A DNA stretch of 64,000 nt. Source: Liolophura sinensis. Taxonomy: Eukaryota; Mollusca; Polyplacophora; Chitonida; Chitonidae. This document shows, one piece after another, positions 12,701 through 21,639 of the stretch (position 1 is the stretch's first letter; the number at the start of each line of letters is the position of its first letter). A program made the translations under genes and the position numbers. The stretch is taken from the NCBI RefSeq assembly GCF_032854445.1, contig NC_088301.1:4949703-5013702 (forward strand), given 5' to 3'. The notes beneath the pieces are model-generated. The model was not told the origin of the DNA, did no database searches, and saw nothing but the letters and a program-made list of their open reading frames with translations.

Positions 12701-15700
12701 TAAGTTACAGTGTCTTCAGAAACAGACTGTATTTTCTTGTCAACAAAACTAGCCTTCGTTCTGTGCATTCGGAGAGTATGATAGACGACTTCAACATGTG
12801 TGAGCTCGAAGAATAGTTGACGCAGAAATGCAAACTAGCATTTGTCATGAGCCAAAGATAAACACAATTTCTCTTAAATCATCCCACGTATTTGACCAAA
12901 GCTAATCCTGAAGAGAGAAGACCGTTGACCGAATGACAGAGAAGAAGCTAAGGCCACTATTTTAATTTGTAATCTACAACACAATAACTGTAATACGTAT
13001 GCTGTAGTACAAACGACAACTTTGTAAAAAGTGCCTCAGAACTCCAGCCTAATAACCCTAAAGTGCCCCATCGCTTGTTTGTCGCAAGACATTATTGGTA
13101 GAAGATGAGTTCTTACGTTGTTTAGTCAGGGAAGGAAGCCGTCGAGTTATCGGTACACAATTAGACACACAACAGCTAGGTGTTAATGACAAATTTAGGC
13201 ACCTCCTGAAAACTGCACGTTGTACAATCTATTATATCGACAAGCCGAATAAAATTAAGACAAGCTCTGTTTCGTAAAACCACATTCACACGATGCGATG
13301 TCACACTGTACATAACGTATGGAATTGGGTATATCCTATTTTCAGTCGCGTGTTGGCTTCATCTGCGGTCGCACGTGGGATGATCTGTCAGCATCCTACT
13401 GATGGTCGGGGATTTTCCCCCGGGATCTGCCGGGCTTCCTCCACCATAATGATGACCGCTGTTGTATTTATAAGTGAAATATTCTTCAGGACGCCTTAAC
13501 GCACCAATGAAATAAAAAAATAAATATTTTCATCTCACGGCTCGAATTCGACAAATAACACTGTGCGAACAAGGATTTGCGAGGTATTTCACGGACAAAA
13601 TGACTCAGCTTGCATGATACTTCAGAGTCGGCAGAACTTTGGCGACATGTCACAAGAAGACACAGTATATACACACACACATAATGACTCGTCGTCGTCA
13701 TATGACGACATGTGAAAAATAGTTAAGTACAACATAAAATTCCAAGCACACATACACAGATACACAAGAGAACAACTGGGCCACAGTAAACAGTTTCTTG
13801 GTAACAGGTTATAGTGGTTAAAAATGGCTAGGATAACAAGGTGTCGGGTCAACCCAGGCTTGGTTAGGAAATTCTTAATGAATTCCCCCACTCTTGATTA
13901 TGCACTGTTCGAATCCACCCCCTTTACCTCGGTTCAGTCAAGCAAATAAATAGGTGCACCTGACATCAGCTCACATTTCACCTCATCTTCAAAGGGGGAC
14001 AACTTTGCTTTGTGCGATAAGCACATGTAATGTAACACCTGAACACAAGGAGGACAAAGGAGTACCTCGATTAAAGCCTAATAAAGTCAAAGCAAACGTG
14101 TTTTTTTTTTTAGATTATTATCATGTGGTGTTCTCTATTTGATTAGTGATATTGCACTTGTATTAATATACAGCGATAAACTTACGTTCATGAATGCTTT
14201 CAGAGCTATCATAGATCTGGTACGAGAACTTCTGCTTTCAGAGCTATCATAGATCTGTCACGAGAACTTCTGCTTCTACTCGCCTTATTTATCTGCCTGG
14301 GATGCGCCAAGGTAACTACTGTACCGCCACGAGCCTAATACTCTGTGTAATGTGAGGTAATGGATAGTCTGGGTATTTGATAAAACAGTGATTGATTGAC
14401 TGATTGGTTCATTGATTTATTTATTGATTGATTGATTCTTAAGGCCATACTCAATATGACCTTAAGAAATGGTCAAGCGTACCACTTTTTTCGAACGCAA
14501 GACAGTGTCTACAAACGACCAATATTATAATCTGTTTTTTCATCTCAGGTCGTATACGGGGACGGTCTCTAGCAACTTGCGGATGGCAGTGGGTTTCCCC
14601 CGGGCTCTGCCGGTTTCGTGCCACCATAATGCTGATCGCCGTCGTATAAGTAAAATAATTCTTGAGTACGGCGTAAAACATCAATCAGATAAATAATTAA
14701 ATAAATATAGTTTTCTTTTAAGTGTTCCTTGTAATATAACTCATAATTTTACAGATGGCTGAATGTAGGCAAGTTAAAATAAACAGACCACAGCACTGAG
14801 ACAACGATGTGAGATAACAGGAGATTTGTATATGCAAATGCGCTAAACTGATAGCATTTCTGCAAAAAAAATGTCTTTGAGTTAGCTACTTGTTGATTTT
14901 CGCGAGCAATGTCGCAGTGACAAATAATTGTGACAAATTGTTTTCCCAGATTATAATATCTGGCATCATCCGGGGAACTGGCCGACAGGTGGTTGGTGGA
15001 GTTATTTCTTTTGTAGCTTACTTTATCTTCGCGATGCCTATTGGGATACCCCTGATGTTTTTAACACCGGCTCGAGCAGCAGGTATATATATGTGTTGTG
15101 TGTGTGTACCCACAATGCCTTCTTGGCGAAAAAAGCAAAAGCAACCGATCTATCCATTCATTGTAATAAAAGGACTGCCATTTTTCGGCCAGAATAGTTA
15201 TGTTGTCAAAAACTGAGATTCCGTTCATGAGGCAAACGGTATGCTATACATATGCGGCAAAAATAGGAATATTTTAGGGATACTACCATAATGGTATCTG
15301 TTAAATCGCTATAAACGGAACTGAATTAATAAAAGTTCTTGAGTTCAAGAGTTTAATCAACCAAAAATTCATGGCAGCGATTCTCTATTTCAGTTGCCTT
15401 TTAGTGTTCATTTTTGTTGCTTTTGCTGTTTTTTGTTGATTACCTAATTTTTGGCCTCGATCAAGCAATAAGCAGTATAGTTATATGTCATTCAGCAATA
15501 TTTATGTCAGGAATCATACGTCTACGGAGCCGTAAAATGACATGGTTAGAAATTTCAATAGAAAAAGTGTCGGTTATGATCGTGCTCACGACTTAACAGA
15601 GATCTCATGCGCACAACTTAACAAAGATCTCGTTCGTACGACCAAACTGGGCATTTCTGTTGGTCAATTATCTCAAGATCTTCATTAAGCCGTGCGCACG

Positions 15701-16784
15701 ACTTATTAAAAAAACATAACCGGAAATTTAAACTTTTTTCTAACTTTGTCACTTTCATGGTTCTGTATACATCATATAAGAGTTGTAATTCAGTATAAAA
15801 ACATGCACAGCCAATTGTAACAAACGCATGCGCACATGTGTAACTGAAATATCGGTATATGTCATTCATTCAGCGATAATAAATGTTTAAGCGATATTCT
15901 GTTTCTTTGATAGGATTTTGGTGGGGTTTGCTGGTCGGCGTCTCCATTGCCTGCGGATCGCTGACGGTGATTGTCTGGAAGACGAACTGGGCGGACGAGG
16001 CCAAGCAGGTGCGTCTACAACGTAATGAGTTATACCATTTCCCACACAATGGGACGCCCAGGCCGGAGTGAACGTTGATCTCTAGTAATACGTGAGCACT
16101 ATTCTTTACAAGTTTGCCCACAACCGTCCCCGCAAAGGCAGGGTATGAACAATGCACCACAAAGCGTAAATAGGACCGAATAACTTTAGACGGGAAAGAT
16201 TCTTATTCGTTCTGAAACCAATGGTGTCTATAGGGAATATATACATGTAGTCCTTCTTTACCTGTATACATCGGCTGCCAATTCCAAGTCACTGTAACAT
16301 TTAAAACAAAATGGCAGGCAAACAGTGGTTGAATGTAACACCATGCATGTGTCAATCTGACGGTTCTCAAAAAGTCTATACCGGTGGTTTGTGGCAAAAA
16401 AAAATCCCTATTTGCTAATAAATCAAATTTTATGTATTTACCAAGAAATTGCCTTCTGAAATTATTTACTACTAAACAAGTCCTTATATGTAGTCAGTAG
16501 CTGTTATACAATTCGACGCAAGGCGAATAAAATGAATATTGGTTATTAATTAAATTATTAAATAATTTAAACCTTACTTGGTAATAAATTTGTAATTTCC
16601 AAACTGCTTATGGTGTATTAACGGTGCTAAGGCATTCCTTTATACCTCATAATACAGGCTCAAGTTCGTGCTAAAACTGTCAAGAAAAAGAGGAAGAAGC
16701 GAGAGTCTCAGTCAATTTACAATCCGAATTATGACGAAACAACAGGTGAGTTGTAGAATTGCCTACACTCTAAAAGTATTTCCC

Positions 16785-16835
<51 letters not shown>

Positions 16836-17511
16836 TATATATATATATATATATATATGCCTTGCAAACTTCCATGACTGTGTGCATATTTGCAAATAAT
16901 GACCCATTAGGCCCAGTCCTTCTGCCCACTAGCCCACGTCTGTGCAGCGTATTGGGTCATATTATCATTTGAGCAATGAGCGATTGTTAGGTCATGTACT
17001 TAGCTGACTCTTCGGATATAGACCATACCGAGGTGAATTGATAATAAATACGTTTTCAGTTCTCACTGTGATATGGTTGACTTGCCAACACAAATGGCTG
17101 TACCAATTACATTGTTTTTCTCATACATAAGGTCGGCAAGTTATTAACCTTGATACGGTAACTGACGAAATTATTCGCTCAAGGTCGACAGATTCTAATA
17201 TTATATAACGCCTTAGATTATGTACCAACCGACTTGTTCGCATTTTAAGTTGTTTATATCGTCAAGATTTGCGAAAAAAAGTTTGGGGCTCATTTCTTAC
17301 GAAACAGGTCGAAATTGAAGCATGTGTGGATTAAGTATGCATATTACTCATTTCTCCAGGTCTCCTTGGTAACGGCACGGCAGTTGTGGGGTCAGACAAG
17401 TCGCCGCTGATGGCAGACGACGATCTAGCTTTATCGAGAAGCATCACTATAAGTACATCGTTTGAGTTTGAGACATCTGCCCAGCGTCGAACTACTGGCG
17501 TAATATCATAA
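3658..17511 (+). CDS. SLC47A-like: MATE-family multidrug and toxin extrusion transporter, 18 supported exons
   Basis: The product is a multi-pass membrane H+/organic cation antiporter of the MATE/SLC47 family, which exports cationic metabolites and drugs. Exons: 3658-3770, 4095-4196, 5095-5163, 5526-5574, 6163-6262, 7005-7047, 7556-7600, 8108-8205, 8918-9015, 9443-9556, 9904-9971, 12066-12174, 12624-12699, 14242-14311, 14950-15082, 15914-16008, 16658-16745, 17360-17511. Every junction is GT/AG and all phases agree. Family landmarks in order are ACDTLFAQSYGS, LLVLGQNPEVA, LLQKYLQVQGIV, GWSREACRDWG, CLEWWTYE, ELGASSIAYQ, LPLGISSACAFRIGRYLG and SGIIRGTGRQ. With the candidate first exon the length is 572 residues, close to human MATE1 (570). 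The acceptor at 3658 is phase 1, so an upstream coding exon is expected; otherwise ATG at 3691 or 3706 could start translation. The polar C-terminal tail lacks a thirteenth membrane segment. Substrate is unknown. Confidence 0.93.
4095..4196 (+). CDS. MATE exon 3: TM1 to TM2
   Basis: The exon holds 34 in-frame codons including GTMFSGQLGPIELDAVAMG, the family segment FxGxLGxxELxAVA between TM1 and TM2. The acceptor is TCTTCCAG and the donor is GTATGT. Confidence 0.93.
4361..4830. repeat. 18-bp minisatellite interrupted by a SINE
   Basis: Units of GAGAAGTATAATGGGTTT fill 4361-4619 in a MATE intron. The array is split by a SINE and resumes at 4781-4830. Confidence 0.92.
4623..4770 (-). mobile_element. 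SINE inserted in the 18-bp array
   Basis: Tail TTTATTTATTTATTTG, then GGTGTTTTACGCCGTACTCA and core to GTAGACCTTCCCACG. TTTTGAGA occurs on both sides (4615-4622, 4777-4784): either a target-site duplication or simply array phase. The tRNA head is missing. Confidence 0.85.
5095..5163 (+). CDS. MATE exon 4: TM2 signature
   Basis: The exon holds 23 codons ending GLIAACDTLFAQ, the strongly conserved GxxxACDTLxxQ motif of eukaryotic MATE proteins. The acceptor is TTTCAG and the donor is GTAAGT. Confidence 0.95.
5526..5574 (+). CDS. MATE exon 5: SYGS loop
   Basis: This short exon encodes SYGSVNKKQVGVYLQT and completes the family motif TLxxQxYGSxNxxxVGVxLQ. It ends in phase 1 before GTCAGT. Confidence 0.93.
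6163..6262 (+). CDS. MATE exon 6: TM3 and LGQNPEVA
   Basis: A hydrophobic TM3 is followed by NILLVLGQNPEVA, the conserved loop before TM4. Phase goes from 1 to 2. The donor GTAGTT is weaker than its neighbours. Confidence 0.93.
7005..7047 (+). CDS. MATE exon 7: TM4 start
   Basis: This 43-bp exon encodes ATEEFMYYFMPALY, aligning with the family stretch ending IPALP. The acceptor is TTGGCAG and the donor is GTGAGT. It leaves in phase 0. Confidence 0.88.
7556..7600 (+). CDS. MATE exon 8: LLQKYLQVQ microexon
   Basis: This 45-bp exon encodes FLFLFQLLQKYLQVQ, the conserved QxLLQKYLQxQ stretch before TM5. The acceptor is TTTCAG and the donor is GTAAAA. Confidence 0.92.
8108..8205 (+). CDS. MATE exon 9: TM5, with its donor inside a tandem array
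   Basis: The peptide begins GIVIPVVIIAIGANVVNVG and ends LNVLQWGIK, the TM5 to TM6 region. It ends in phase 2 at donor GTGAGT (8206). The last bases of the exon and the start of the intron form the first unit of the 38-bp array at 8196-8887. Reading past the correct donor meets TGA at once (AAG TGA). Confidence 0.95.
8196..8887 (+). repeat. 38-bp tandem array seeded by the exon 9 / intron 9 boundary
   Basis: About 18 units run head to tail from the end of MATE exon 9 to 30 bases before the next acceptor. Each unit reads roughly ATTAAGTGAGTATGATAAAC followed by ACTACGTACATTTGGACC. The first unit is the real boundary, GGGGCATTAA|GTGAGT, and the copies near 8386 and 8581 also keep the exonic GGGGCATTAA. 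About 15 units retain GTGAGT. One unit has a 5-bp insertion, and a block of five units (195 bp) is repeated (starts 8311 and 8506), so amplification also happened in blocks. Confidence 0.95.
8918..9015 (+). CDS. MATE exon 10: TM6
   Basis: The peptide GSAIGQSVSYFILAAFTLAY matches the family GSAxAxxxSxxxxxxxL pattern of TM6. Phase is 2 in and 1 out, with donor GTAAGC. Confidence 0.93.
9061..9189 (+). mobile_element. SINE with internal deletion
   Basis: Head-like GGGGCCTCCCTAGCCAACCG jumps straight to the 3' core TTTCCTTCCACCGTAATGAT and an AAATAAATGAATAAATAAAA tail. In a MATE intron, sense orientation. Confidence 0.82.
9443..9556 (+). CDS. MATE exon 11: TM7 with transport glutamates
   Basis: The peptide GWSREACRDWGEFMKLGL is followed by MICLEWWTYEISAFLT. 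The two acidic residues (298 and 303 when the candidate first exon is counted) correspond to E273 and E278 of human MATE1, which lie in the cation/proton path. Phase is 1 in and 1 out. Confidence 0.96.
9904..9971 (+). CDS. MATE exon 12: ELGASSIAYQ
   Basis: The peptide ILGEVELGASSIAYQIWTIY matches the family (I/L)LGxxELGAxSI(V/A)YE segment. The position of human MATE1 E300 is glutamine here. The donor is GTAAGA and it leaves in phase 0. Confidence 0.94.
9985..11235 (+). repeat. 49-bp minisatellite with 528-bp higher-order repeat
   Basis: About 24 units of the form GTCAGCTTACTGTCAGGTCT / TCCTAAAGGTCTCCAATG / TTGACAATTAT fill most of MATE intron 12. A variant block (ATGGACAATTGCGTCG followed by a GTTTCTCATCTAGAC unit) recurs at about 10104 and 10632, giving a 528-bp higher-order period. 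The units decay towards 11230. Confidence 0.93.
11940..12031 (+). mobile_element. SINE 3' fragment next to MATE exon 13
   Basis: CCAGGTTTCGTCCCACATTA, ATGCTGGCCGCCGCCATATC and GATAAATAAATC. It ends about 35 bases before the exon 13 acceptor. Confidence 0.82.
12066..12174 (+). CDS. MATE exon 13: PLGISSACAFRIGRYLG
   Basis: The peptide LPLGISSACAFRIGRYLGEE matches the hallmark PxGxSxAxxxRVGxxLG of TM8, followed by the TM9 start. The acceptor is CTTCCAG. The donor GTTGGT is non-optimal but is required, because read-through reaches TGA four codons later. Confidence 0.94.
12624..12699 (+). CDS. MATE exon 14: TM9
   Basis: The peptide VSLSVISGLVTLAIHKQLPY then LFSND forms TM9 and the loop that in the family reads (I/L)FTxD. 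Phase is 1 in and 2 out, with a perfect donor GTAAGT. Confidence 0.92.
13365..13530 (+). mobile_element. SINE 3' portion
   Basis: GATGGTCGGGGATTTTCCCC then CTTCCTCCACCATAATGATG, GTGAAATATTCTTCAGGACG and an AATAAAAAAATAAATA tail, in MATE intron 14. Confidence 0.82.
14196..14271 (+). repeat. 38-bp tandem duplication of a 3' splice site
   Basis: Two adjacent copies of GCTTTCAGAGCTATCATAGA plus 18 more bases start at 14196 and 14234. They differ by two bases (GGTA versus GTCA in the second half). Each carries a TTTCAG acceptor and the same first exon bases. Only the second acceptor keeps the MATE reading frame. Confidence 0.95.
14242..14311 (+). CDS. MATE exon 15: TM10 start, duplicated acceptor
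   Basis: Using the second acceptor (AG at 14240-14241) gives QAIIDLSRELLLLLALFICL then GCAK, in frame with both neighbours. It aligns without gaps to TM10 of human MATE1. An identical TTTCAG acceptor lies 38 bases upstream at 14203, but using it gives a TAG stop. The positions of human H386 and E389 are I and G. Confidence 0.9.
14555..14708 (+). mobile_element. SINE 3' portion
   Basis: ACTTGCGGATGGCAGTGGGT, CCCCCGGGCTCTGCCGGTTT and GAGTACGGCGTAAAACATCA with an AATAAATTA-rich tail, in MATE intron 15. Confidence 0.85.
14950..15082 (+). CDS. MATE exon 16: RGTGRQ and TM11
   Basis: The peptide IIISGIIRGTGRQVVGG matches the conserved GxxRGxGxQxxGAxxN region and continues through TM11 (AYFIFAMPIGIPLMFL). 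It ends in phase 1 before GTATAT. Confidence 0.95.
15914..16008 (+). CDS. MATE exon 17: TM12
   Basis: The peptide GFWWGLLVGVSIACGSLTVI then VWKTNWADEAKQ matches the family GLWxGLxxGxxxQ and the WxKxAxxA exit from TM12. It leaves in phase 0 at GTGCGT. Confidence 0.95.
16658..16745 (+). CDS. MATE exon 18: basic cytoplasmic linker
   Basis: A lysine/arginine-rich stretch (VKKKRKKR) is followed by ESQSIYNPNYDETT. It lies after TM12 and would be cytoplasmic. The acceptor is ATACAG and the donor is GTGAGT, leaving in phase 1. Confidence 0.88.
16788..16858. repeat. (TA)n microsatellite
   Basis: A near-pure TA run in the last MATE intron but one, interrupted by ATAATATATTATA. Confidence 0.95.
17360..17511 (+). 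CDS. MATE exon 19: C-terminal tail and stop
   Basis: The final exon encodes a hydrophilic tail (DKSPLMADDDLALSRS, then STSFEFETSAQRRTTGVIS) and ends with TAA at 17509-17511. No hydrophobic segment follows TM12, unlike vertebrate MATE1, which has a thirteenth. The acidic and serine-rich composition could support sorting or phosphorylation, but this is not shown. Confidence 0.9.
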
Positions 17512-17714
17512 TACAGAAGATTTGCTTAACCGCTGTGTGTTTTATCTCTTTGCATTCGGAATAATTTGCCGATTCATTATTTTTATTCCGCCAGATATTC
17601 CAAGAAACTTTAATTTACCGGACATTCCGATGGACAACTGGACACTTTCGTCAACGCTTCAGACAACTAAGCTGGTTTTAGTATAACGCCTAACATGTCA
17701 ATTTGCAATGGAGA

Positions 17715-17720
17715 AATAAA
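17715..17720 (+). terminator. Polyadenylation signal of the MATE gene
   Basis: AATAAA lies about 200 bases after the MATE stop codon and is followed by a T-rich stretch (TATTTCTTTTTTACG), as expected for cleavage and polyadenylation. Confidence 0.7.
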
Positions 17721-17974
17721 GATGTGAACATATTTCTTTTTTACGTGAAACTTTCATTATGCGCTGTCAGCTGCTTTTGTAATTCGGTTTTCATACACTG
17801 CAGTTTTCTATAATAAAGTCACGTAATACCGGTATATACCAAATAAACAACCTAACCACCAATAAGACGAATAACTTTCACTTAAACACCAAACAAGTTA
17901 ATAACTTATCAACTTTCACCAGAATGTAGCCATTGAAACGCAGCCAGTTAATACAACGTACCTGAAATATGAAC

Positions 17975-18135
17975 TGAAAGGCACGGCAGCACAAACTTCC
18001 TCCACAACAAAATGTACAACTTCCCCACTAGAGACAACAGGACAATACTCTGCATTTCTGCCCTATATGTCAGTGGTAAAGAGTCGTTCCAAAAATTCTG
18101 GGACCCGGATCCCCGCAAAAATGTATTGGTTTGGT
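17975..18135. repeat. Dispersed repeat, copy 2
   Basis: Ordered blocks ACTTCCCCACTAGAGACAAC, AATACTCTGCATTT and GGGACCCGGATCCC match the copy at 2440-2600 in order and orientation. Confidence 0.5.
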
Positions 18136-18554
18136 CGTTAGCCCAAGGGCGACCAAGTGTGATGACCTTATAGTTACACTACCAATTTAACATGTTTGAT
18201 AATATATAGATATCTTTGTATAGGGGCCTAACTTATCACGACATTTGACTGTGCAATGTACCTTATGTACCCTACACTTGTAATGGTTTATTGTACAAAT
18301 GGACAAGTAATTTGCAGATTAACTATTGGAATGGATAGAAAAGCGTGTGTAGCATTTAACCTCACACTGTTTTGGACATTTAATGTAAACAGTTTCGAAA
18401 CATCTTAACTTTAGTTCCCTCAGCGATCATTCGACTGTATCGTAGGACGCCATCTTGTCTGTGTCTGACTCATATGGTGATGTGTGTACTTTTAGTTATC
18501 GCTGCAAAATATTCTTTCTTAAAATGTAATTAATTAAATCTTAGCTTTCGTAAT

Positions 18555-18668
18555 ACTTTTACATACTAAAATTTGAACTAAATCTGATTTTTTCCACTCG
18601 ATGCTTTGTAGCTACTTTTACATACTAAAATTTGAACTAAATCTGATTTTTCACTCAATGCTTTGGTA
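18555..18668. repeat. Two-copy direct repeat of about 55 bp
   Basis: Two adjacent copies share ACTTTTACATACTAAAATTT, GAACTAAATCTGATTTTT and CACTCRATGCTTTG. Intergenic and recent, given few differences. Confidence 0.9.
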
Positions 18669-18960
18669 GCTGCATTTTGGTTATAAAGGCAAAATAGTGT
18701 CTGAATTCAGCAATAGGTGGAGCTCCTACCTCACGCGCCAACTGAAGGATTTAAAAGGCCGGCAATCAGTGAGTAACGGGGCTTGGATCGAGGTCCGAGT
18801 TACATTCACCTGTAGGGTTAGCCATGACTAATTTGGACATAAATATATAGCGTTTGAACGGATTAGACCGTTTGTTTAATTGGTAAACCACCTATCGCTA
18901 CTTTTGTGTTTATAACGACGTTTACTATGGTAGGCCTATTTACCCCATGTTATGTTTATT

Positions 18961-19059
18961 CCGTTCACCCCCAAGGTGAAAGTCGGGGTTCACCCCATGA
19001 TGAAAGTCGGGTTTCACCCCATTATTAAAGTCCGTTTTCACCCCATGATTAAAGTTGGG
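18961..19059. repeat. 24-bp tandem repeat, four copies
   Basis: Units of the type TTCACCCCATGATGAAAGTC plus 4 bases lie between the two genes. Confidence 0.85.
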
Positions 19060-20000
19060 ATATCAGAGTGAAAGTATTTCAGTACTGGTGCCCAGTACCC
19101 ATGGTTTTACTTCGGGGTGAGACATAGACTTCCGAAACCTGTTTTTATGTTTACAGTGTTAAGCATATATAGGCTCTATAGAAGCATATTTACAGGTATG
19201 ACTTGTATCATGGGGGATGGTGCTTTATGTAGTAATTCTCACAAGTAACTACATGTACGTACGTCTAAACACACAACCATAAACTGGAGGCCTGTCTGTG
19301 CACACAGAGGATTTGTTATTGTAATGAATGAAATGTTCGTTATGTTGTTACCAAAATGGGATGCTATAGGCCTAATTGTTTCTTTCAAACTCTGGAAACA
19401 AACTAACCCTCAAAGGAGATACGGAACACGTGGCGCTTCAGGTTTAACGAACTGGTCTGGTACTCCTCTCGTATTTAATAGTCTGACATAATGACTATTA
19501 ACAGTTAACAGTGTCTGGTTGCTAAAAATTCCAGTGGTGTCAGAACTGAATTATACAACATTTATCATAATCGCCATCCCTGACCAAGCAGCCGTATATA
19601 TTCCATCTCTTGAACATATATTTGGAGCATATATTGACCGAAACAATATGCGCATAATTTCATCCAAATCTGTGCATAAATTTTCGCTAATGTCCCTTGT
19701 TAATAAATAAACGCCAGCAAGAAACATAACTTCCATGATGAAGGTAAAATTGATGTCCACCACAACGATGTTTTCTCAAGGGATTTCCTAATTTCAGTCT
19801 GCATGGCACAAGTAAAAGAGAACTGATTCTTCGGCTATTACAAATCCATACATTTTCGTGGTGATTCAGATCCAGGAATGTTTTCAGCGATTTTTAACCC
19901 GATGGCCATACAGGATGCAAATGGATGGATTTAGACACAAACCCGACCTCAGTGATCAAAGGCTTGTTGTCTGCATGACACACTTACGAAGTGTTAATAA

Positions 20001-20211
20001 GAAGATCTCACGTATACGACGGCGGCCAGCATTATGGTGGGAGGAAACCGGGCAGAGCACGGGGGGAACCGACGGCCATCCGCAGGTTGCTTCAAGACCT
20101 TCCCACGTACGGCCGGAGAGGAAGCCAGCATGAGCTGGACTTGAACTCAGGAGAGGCTCCTGGGTCATTACGCTGCGCTAGCGCGCTAACCACCTGAGCC
20201 ACGGAGGCTCC
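20001..20211 (-). mobile_element. SINE, tail truncated
   Basis: Minus-strand copy with intact head (GCCTCCGTGGCTCAGGTGGT) and core; the 3' tail beyond the TATACGACGGCGGCC region is lost. A 15-base deletion lies before GGAGAGGCTCCTGGG. Confidence 0.87.
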
Positions 20212-20429
20212 GAGAGAAATTAACACAGGTACATCAGTTGGAAACTGAGTGTATATCATACAGGTATATGATCACTTCTATGAACTCACGCATGCATGAG
20301 AGCAGATGTCCATTATTATATCAACGCTCATTTTTCAGAAAAAGGGCGGTAATGCAGTCGAAGGCTGACGGCCTGGCCGCGGAATATCCTACATATTAGC
20401 TCATCTCTGGTATTTCTTTCGTATTTTTT

Positions 20430-20625
20430 TGTTTCATCGGTGTTTAGCCCCAAACTCAAGGATATCTCCACATACGATGTCGGGCAGAGCCCGGGGAAAC
20501 CCACGACCATTCGCAGGTTGCTGTCGGACTTCCACACGAATGACCAGAAAGAAAGCCAGCATGAGCTGGCGTTGAATTCACAGCGACGACATTTGTGAGA
20601 GGCTCCTGGGTCATTGTGCTGGATA
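20430..20625 (-). mobile_element. SINE, diverged
   Basis: Contains CGGGCAGAGCCCGGGGAAAC and GAGAGGCTCCTGGGTCATTG. The head is truncated near TGCTGGATAG, and the copy is more diverged than its neighbour at 20001. Confidence 0.83.
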
Positions 20626-20931
20626 GACGTATTTCAACCACTAGGTCACAAAGCTACCTGGCCTTCATAAACTGTCTTCCTTCCATTTGTCAACCAAGAT
20701 ACGGGTACTATTACTTTTTGTGTTAAAGGCTTTAATACGATCGACTCACCTGACCTAATGTATAGGCATACGAGTGTTTACACCTGTCCTAGGATAGCAA
20801 GTAAAAAGGTGGACAAAATTGCTGAGCAAACACAAATTCATAACAGAAGACAACTCCAAAATATGCATGCATTGGTTATCTTTTATTGACTCACATTGAT
20901 TCAAATAGTGAATTACGTTTTGTGTGTACAG

Positions 20932-20935
<4 letters not shown>

Positions 20936-21009
<74 letters not shown>
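20936..21009. repeat. (TA)n(TG)n microsatellite
   Basis: About 26 bases of TA followed by about 48 bases of TG; a potential Z-DNA former. Confidence 0.95.
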
Positions 21010-21011
<2 letters not shown>

Positions 21012-21148
21012 TTTTTGTTTACAATAGGCAAAATACAAGTGCCGGTTTGTATTGCATAATAGCTGAAGAGTCCACAACATGTTCGGCATCACTTAACCAC
21101 GAATATGAATTTTTAACCAATAGAACGAGACTCGGTAGAAGGGGGCAA

Positions 21149-21322
21149 CGCCAAGCTGTATACTCAGTATGAACGAGGCGTAAGCCAAGCTCTACTATGT
21201 TGTATAGTCAGTCAGAACAAGGCGTAGGCCTAGCGACGCCAAGTTGTGTACTCAGTAAGAACAAGGCGTAGGCCTAGCGACACCACGCTGTATACTCAGT
21301 CAGAGCGAGGCGTAAGCGAGTC
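21149..21322. repeat. 44-bp tandem repeat, about four copies
   Basis: Units contain AACAAGGCGTAGGCCTAGCG and CTGTATACTCAGTCAG. They lie just beyond the putative midnolin 3' end. Confidence 0.85.
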
Positions 21323-21633
21323 GACAACACAAGTGATTTATAAAGTAATAAATCTAGACAAACACTAGGAGATCTACAAAACTGTGCTGTTCGGTTTTAC
21401 TTCCCGTATGGGCATATTAACACGGGACATTCCCGACAGTGAAACAAAGTTTATACTGAACCATAAAGGCATGTGTAGTTACACACAATGGGGCCATATC
21501 ATATAGCTTATATCATATCATACAGCTTATGAAAGGTTTTGTAAGTCTTGTAAACTTAAGTATAAAACTTTTTTTTCTCTTTTGAAGCCAGTAAACAGAA
21601 TGCTGAAAAACGTGACACTGGTGTAAAACATCC

Positions 21634-21639
21634 TTTATT
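21634..21639 (-). terminator. Candidate midnolin polyadenylation signal
   Basis: AATAAA on the minus strand, about 2.3 kb after the midnolin stop. It is the best-placed canonical signal before the plus-strand intergenic repeats. Confidence 0.4.

Larger units (their letters stand above)
17721..21609. other. Intergenic region between convergent genes
   Basis: This separates the 3' ends of the MATE and midnolin genes. It contains a dispersed repeat (17975-18135), two short tandem duplications (18555-18668, 18961-19059), two SINEs (20001-20211, 20430-20625), a TA/TG microsatellite and a 44-bp repeat (21149-21322). No coding exon is recognisable. Confidence 0.55.

Noticed and set aside
14204-14241. 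Upstream acceptor as the true start of MATE exon 15
   Set aside because: It shifts the frame and meets TAG within 16 codons, whereas 14242 restores an ungapped family alignment.
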